Of a stretch of DNA of 64,000 bases, positions 61,703 to 64,000 are shown one piece after another (the stretch's first letter is position 1; the number at the start of each line of letters is the position of its first letter). The DNA lies in the NCBI RefSeq assembly GCF_020736845.1, contig NZ_JAFFQR010000112.1, forward strand, positions 186,001 through 250,000. The letters are read 5' to 3'. The notes beneath the pieces are model-generated. The model saw only the letters and a program-made list of their open reading frames with translations. It had not been told where the DNA came from and searched no databases. Both the position numbers and the translations under genes were made by a program. The stretch is from Paenibacillus farraposensis. GTDB taxonomy: Bacteria; Bacillota; Bacilli; Paenibacillales; Paenibacillaceae.

Positions 61703-62674
61703 TTATTGGGACAAACGCAATGCCAGCTCGTAGAGTTCCATATTGAATTCTTTTTTTGTACTTACAACTTTACCAATGTCTGTAGCTACCAATTTACCAT
61801 CAATGATTCCGCAAGCTTTGTCAGTTACGCCCTCGATCAACTGGCGAACAGCAAAGTCACCCAAACGGCTCGCCAGGTTGCGGTCAAACGCGGTTGGTGT
61901 ACCGCCACGCTGGATATGTCCAAGTACCGTAACTCGCGGCTCATAATCCGGGCATTTTTCCTGGATCACCCGTGCTACATTTTCACCTTTGCCTACGCCT
62001 TCTGCAACGATAACGATACTATGGCGTTTGCCATGCTTAAAGTTTTGTTTCATCCGTTCCGCTACTTCTTCCAGGTCAAATTCTACCTCAGGCAGCAAAA
62101 TAGTTTCCGCACCGGAAGCCAGCCCTGCATGCAAAGCAATATCACCGCAATGGCGCCCCATAACTTCCACAATGGATGAACGTTCGTGGGATGACATGGT
62201 GTCACGCAGCTTGTTGACCGCGTCCACTACGATACTAACCGCTGTATCAAAACCGATGGTGTAGTCTGTAAAGGAAATGTCATTGTCAATCGTACCCGGA
62301 AGGCACATGGTTTTAATGCCTTGCTTGGTCAGCTTGTTAGCCCCTTGGTAGGAACCGTCCCCACCGATAACGACTACGCCGTCAATTCCACGTTTGCGCA
62401 AAATTTCCGCGCCTTTCTTTTGGCCTTCCTCGGTCGTAAACTCCAGGCAGCGGGCAGATTGTAGCACCGTTCCCCCACGTTGGATAATATCTCCGACGCT
62501 TCTCAGATCCATCGGAAAAATGTCATCGTTCAAAAGGCCTTGGTAGCCGCGTTGAATCCCGAATACTTCCAGTCCGAAATACAAACCGCTACGCACGACC
62601 GCACGAACTGCTGCATTCATCCCTTGTGAATCTCCACCACTTGTTAATATTGCAATTTTCTTAACTGATGTCAT
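61703..62674 (-). CDS. pfkA: 6-phosphofructokinase
   Basis: A 323-residue ATP-dependent kinase making fructose 1,6-bisphosphate. ATP contacts are in LTSGGDSQGMNAAVR and IGGDGSYQGA, the catalytic Asp in GTIDNDI, the substrate site in MGRHCGDIA and RGGTPTAFDR. AGGAGG lies nine bases before ATG 62674. The commonly neighbouring pyk gene is not downstream here; its own terminator follows. Confidence 0.95.
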   Translation of the reverse strand: MTSVKKIAILTSGGDSQGMNAAVRAVVRSGLYFGLEVFGIQRGYQGLLNDDIFPMDLRSVGDIIQRGGTVLQSARCLEFTTEEGQKKGAEILRKRGIDGVVVIGGDGSYQGANKLTKQGIKTMCLPGTIDNDISFTDYTIGFDTAVSIVVDAVNKLRDTMSSHERSSIVEVMGRHCGDIALHAGLASGAETILLPEVEFDLEEVAERMKQNFKHGKRHSIVIVAEGVGKGENVARVIQEKCPDYEPRVTVLGHIQRGGTPTAFDRNLASRLGDFAVRQLIEGVTDKACGIIDGKLVATDIGKVVSTKKEFNMELYELALRLSQ

Positions 62675-62697
62675 GAATGATGACCTCCTCAAAAATG

Positions 62698-63777
62698 TCA
62701 TATAAGCCTTCTTATCCATCGACTGTTCAACAAGAAAAACAAACGCATGAGTGGACTGTTTTTCATTAAACGTCTCGAAACAGCGCGGACATCCTGCTGC
62801 TCGCTAACTTTGGGGTCGGATAAATATAAAGCCAGCAATCCCTCGATAATCATCCGGTGAAAAGAACTGGCAGGGACATCTGCAATATCAGCCCTCGCCT
62901 GATTCACAACGTAAGCGATCCGGTCCAGCATCATGTCGGCATCTTTATAATAATTGCAAAAGTTAAGATCTCCGCCCTTCCGGTCTTCGTCTTGATCGAT
63001 TAGATAATCCAGCAAAATATGAAGACTGCACACATGTGGAAAATATGATGCATGTATTGAGGCAGCTCCCGCATCTGTGAGACGCCGGTCGCTTGCAGCA
63101 AGAAACAGCATAAAGACCCCCAGGGTTGAACCGGTAGCCGCAGCAAATTCGTTCCAGCGTAGCTCCGGCGTACGGTCTTTATGCAGCGACCACCAGTCCA
63201 AAAGCGCTTGTTCCCGCAGCTCGGGTTTAATATGCTTGTATACTTGCAAATCCGTGTATAATCCCGCTAAATCCTGAACGTAAGGCATTGCCGCCTCATA
63301 GCCGGGAAGCCTGCTTACACAAGACTGACAGGTTGTCACCAGCTTGGTTAAATAACCACCATCCTCCTGTTCACGACGCAACTGATAATAGTTCACCGGC
63401 TTAGCCGCAGGATTAACCGCATCCAGCATAGACTGATGCAGCAGCCTGAAATCATCCGGGTCCATGGACGTACTGCGATCACACAGGTTGTCCAGATAAT
63501 CGCTAATGGTCTGGTACGCCACGATCAGCGGAATCAGCGTCTGCCGGGCAGACATATTGGCTGCGGCATAGACCGCGCCGCCTACGCAGTGAAACGTCTT
63601 TTCCGCTATACTCGCAAGTGCCTGCCCTCTTAATTCAGGGTCCGGGATCAGCTTCGCCTTGCTCTTCCAGTTGCTCAATTCTTGTTTCGTTTCAGGGAGA
63701 ATATGCTTGTACATTCGGCTCATTAGACCTATGGGGCCTCTCGGTACTTGATAACGTCCTTGCTCAACATAACTCAA
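62698..63777 (-). CDS. ytpB: Tetraprenyl-beta-curcumene synthase (YtpB/DUF2600)
   Basis: About 359 residues, all-helical, of the YtpB family of large terpene synthases that cyclise tetraprenyl diphosphate to a C35 sesquarterpene. The acidic diphosphate-binding motif is in ISDYLDNLCD; other family segments are TFHCVGGAVYA and LHILLDYLIDQDED. The TTG at 63777 follows GGAGG at nine bases; ATG 63795 overlaps that ribosome site. It lies just upstream of pfkA. In B. subtilis the product protects spores and membranes from oxidative damage. Confidence 0.88.
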   Translation of the reverse strand: MSYVEQGRYQVPRGPIGLMSRMYKHILPETKQELSNWKSKAKLIPDPELRGQALASIAEKTFHCVGGAVYAAANMSARQTLIPLIVAYQTISDYLDNLCDRSTSMDPDDFRLLHQSMLDAVNPAAKPVNYYQLRREQEDGGYLTKLVTTCQSCVSRLPGYEAAMPYVQDLAGLYTDLQVYKHIKPELREQALLDWWSLHKDRTPELRWNEFAAATGSTLGVFMLFLAASDRRLTDAGAASIHASYFPHVCSLHILLDYLIDQDEDRKGGDLNFCNYYKDADMMLDRIAYVVNQARADIADVPASSFHRMIIEGLLALYLSDPKVSEQQDVRAVSRRLMKNSPLMRLFFLLNSRWIRRLI

Positions 63778-63795
63778 ATGACGGTGCCTCCACAT

Positions 63796-64000
63796 TGTTG
63801 TCTACGTAATTATACCTATCCAAACCATATTCATTATAATATGATCGTCCTTTTAGCACAAATGAACAACCTCACTTTTTTCATTAATATCCAAGAAAAC
63901 TGGGCTATTTTCACAAAAGACTTTTCTCCTAATATGTTTAACTCGCCAAAATAGCATAAATGTCCTACTGATGCCTCATCCTTTGCTGGCATCATACTTT
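63796..64000. other. Right window edge, no gene seen
   Basis: An AT-rich 205-bp stretch upstream of ytpB, presumably its promoter. No coding frame is supported. Confidence 0.4.

Overview
The window reads as chromosomal DNA of a Gram-positive spore-former of the Paenibacillus type, most like the P. polymyxa group. This rests on Bacillales-specific genes (yqhG/yqhH, yqzE, a CwlD-like amidase, yugP, ykvI, yitT, ytpB), a T-box leader, AGGAGG-type ribosome sites, frequent TTG/GTG starts and gene-by-gene intergenic terminators. Species assignment is inference; no rRNA is present.

Layout. 0-3.5 kb: end of nrdF (class Ib ribonucleotide reductase), a VOC protein, a large methyltransferase. 3.6-9.4 kb: an arabinan/arabinoside locus on the minus strand (solute-binding lipoprotein, two permeases, GH43 arabinofuranosidase) in which a second GH43 gene and the divergent ArsR-type regulator are both broken. 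9.4-14.5 kb: a T-box leader with an aminotransferase, a truncated MFS gene, a zinc-ribbon/effector-domain protein with a WYL regulator, and a frameshifted integrase-like pseudogene. Two copies of a ~0.2 kb dispersed repeat lie at 4.7 and 13.6 kb. 14.6-23.3 kb: FabF paralogue with divergent XRE regulator, yqhH-yqhG, a secreted protein of unknown role, yqzE, and two convergent envelope enzymes.

23.4-28.1 kb is the most notable segment. An operon thlA-adc-ctfA-ctfB encodes a complete acetyl-CoA-to-acetone route. It is flanked on the left by a degenerate 3' half of tRNA-Leu with its terminator, and on the right by an intact tRNA-Leu(CAG) preceded by the 3' end of a broken tyrosine integrase. That is the signature of an old tRNA-targeted genomic island.

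28.3-64 kb is mostly core metabolism and housekeeping: xpt, DedA, ykvI, GT4, a diguanylate cyclase, two rRNA modification enzymes, a RelQ-type alarmone synthetase, pyrD, an unusual L,D-transpeptidase, ferredoxin, dinB, cimA, a thioredoxin-like protein, an exonuclease/DUF294 pair, an ammonium transporter with a perfect GlnR/TnrA box, a MerR regulator with yugP, a GltC-like regulator, rhomboid protease, tpx, a probable 6S RNA, yesL-like, cshA, yitT, a MATE pump, pfkA and ytpB. No CRISPR array, rRNA operon or intact transposase gene was seen.
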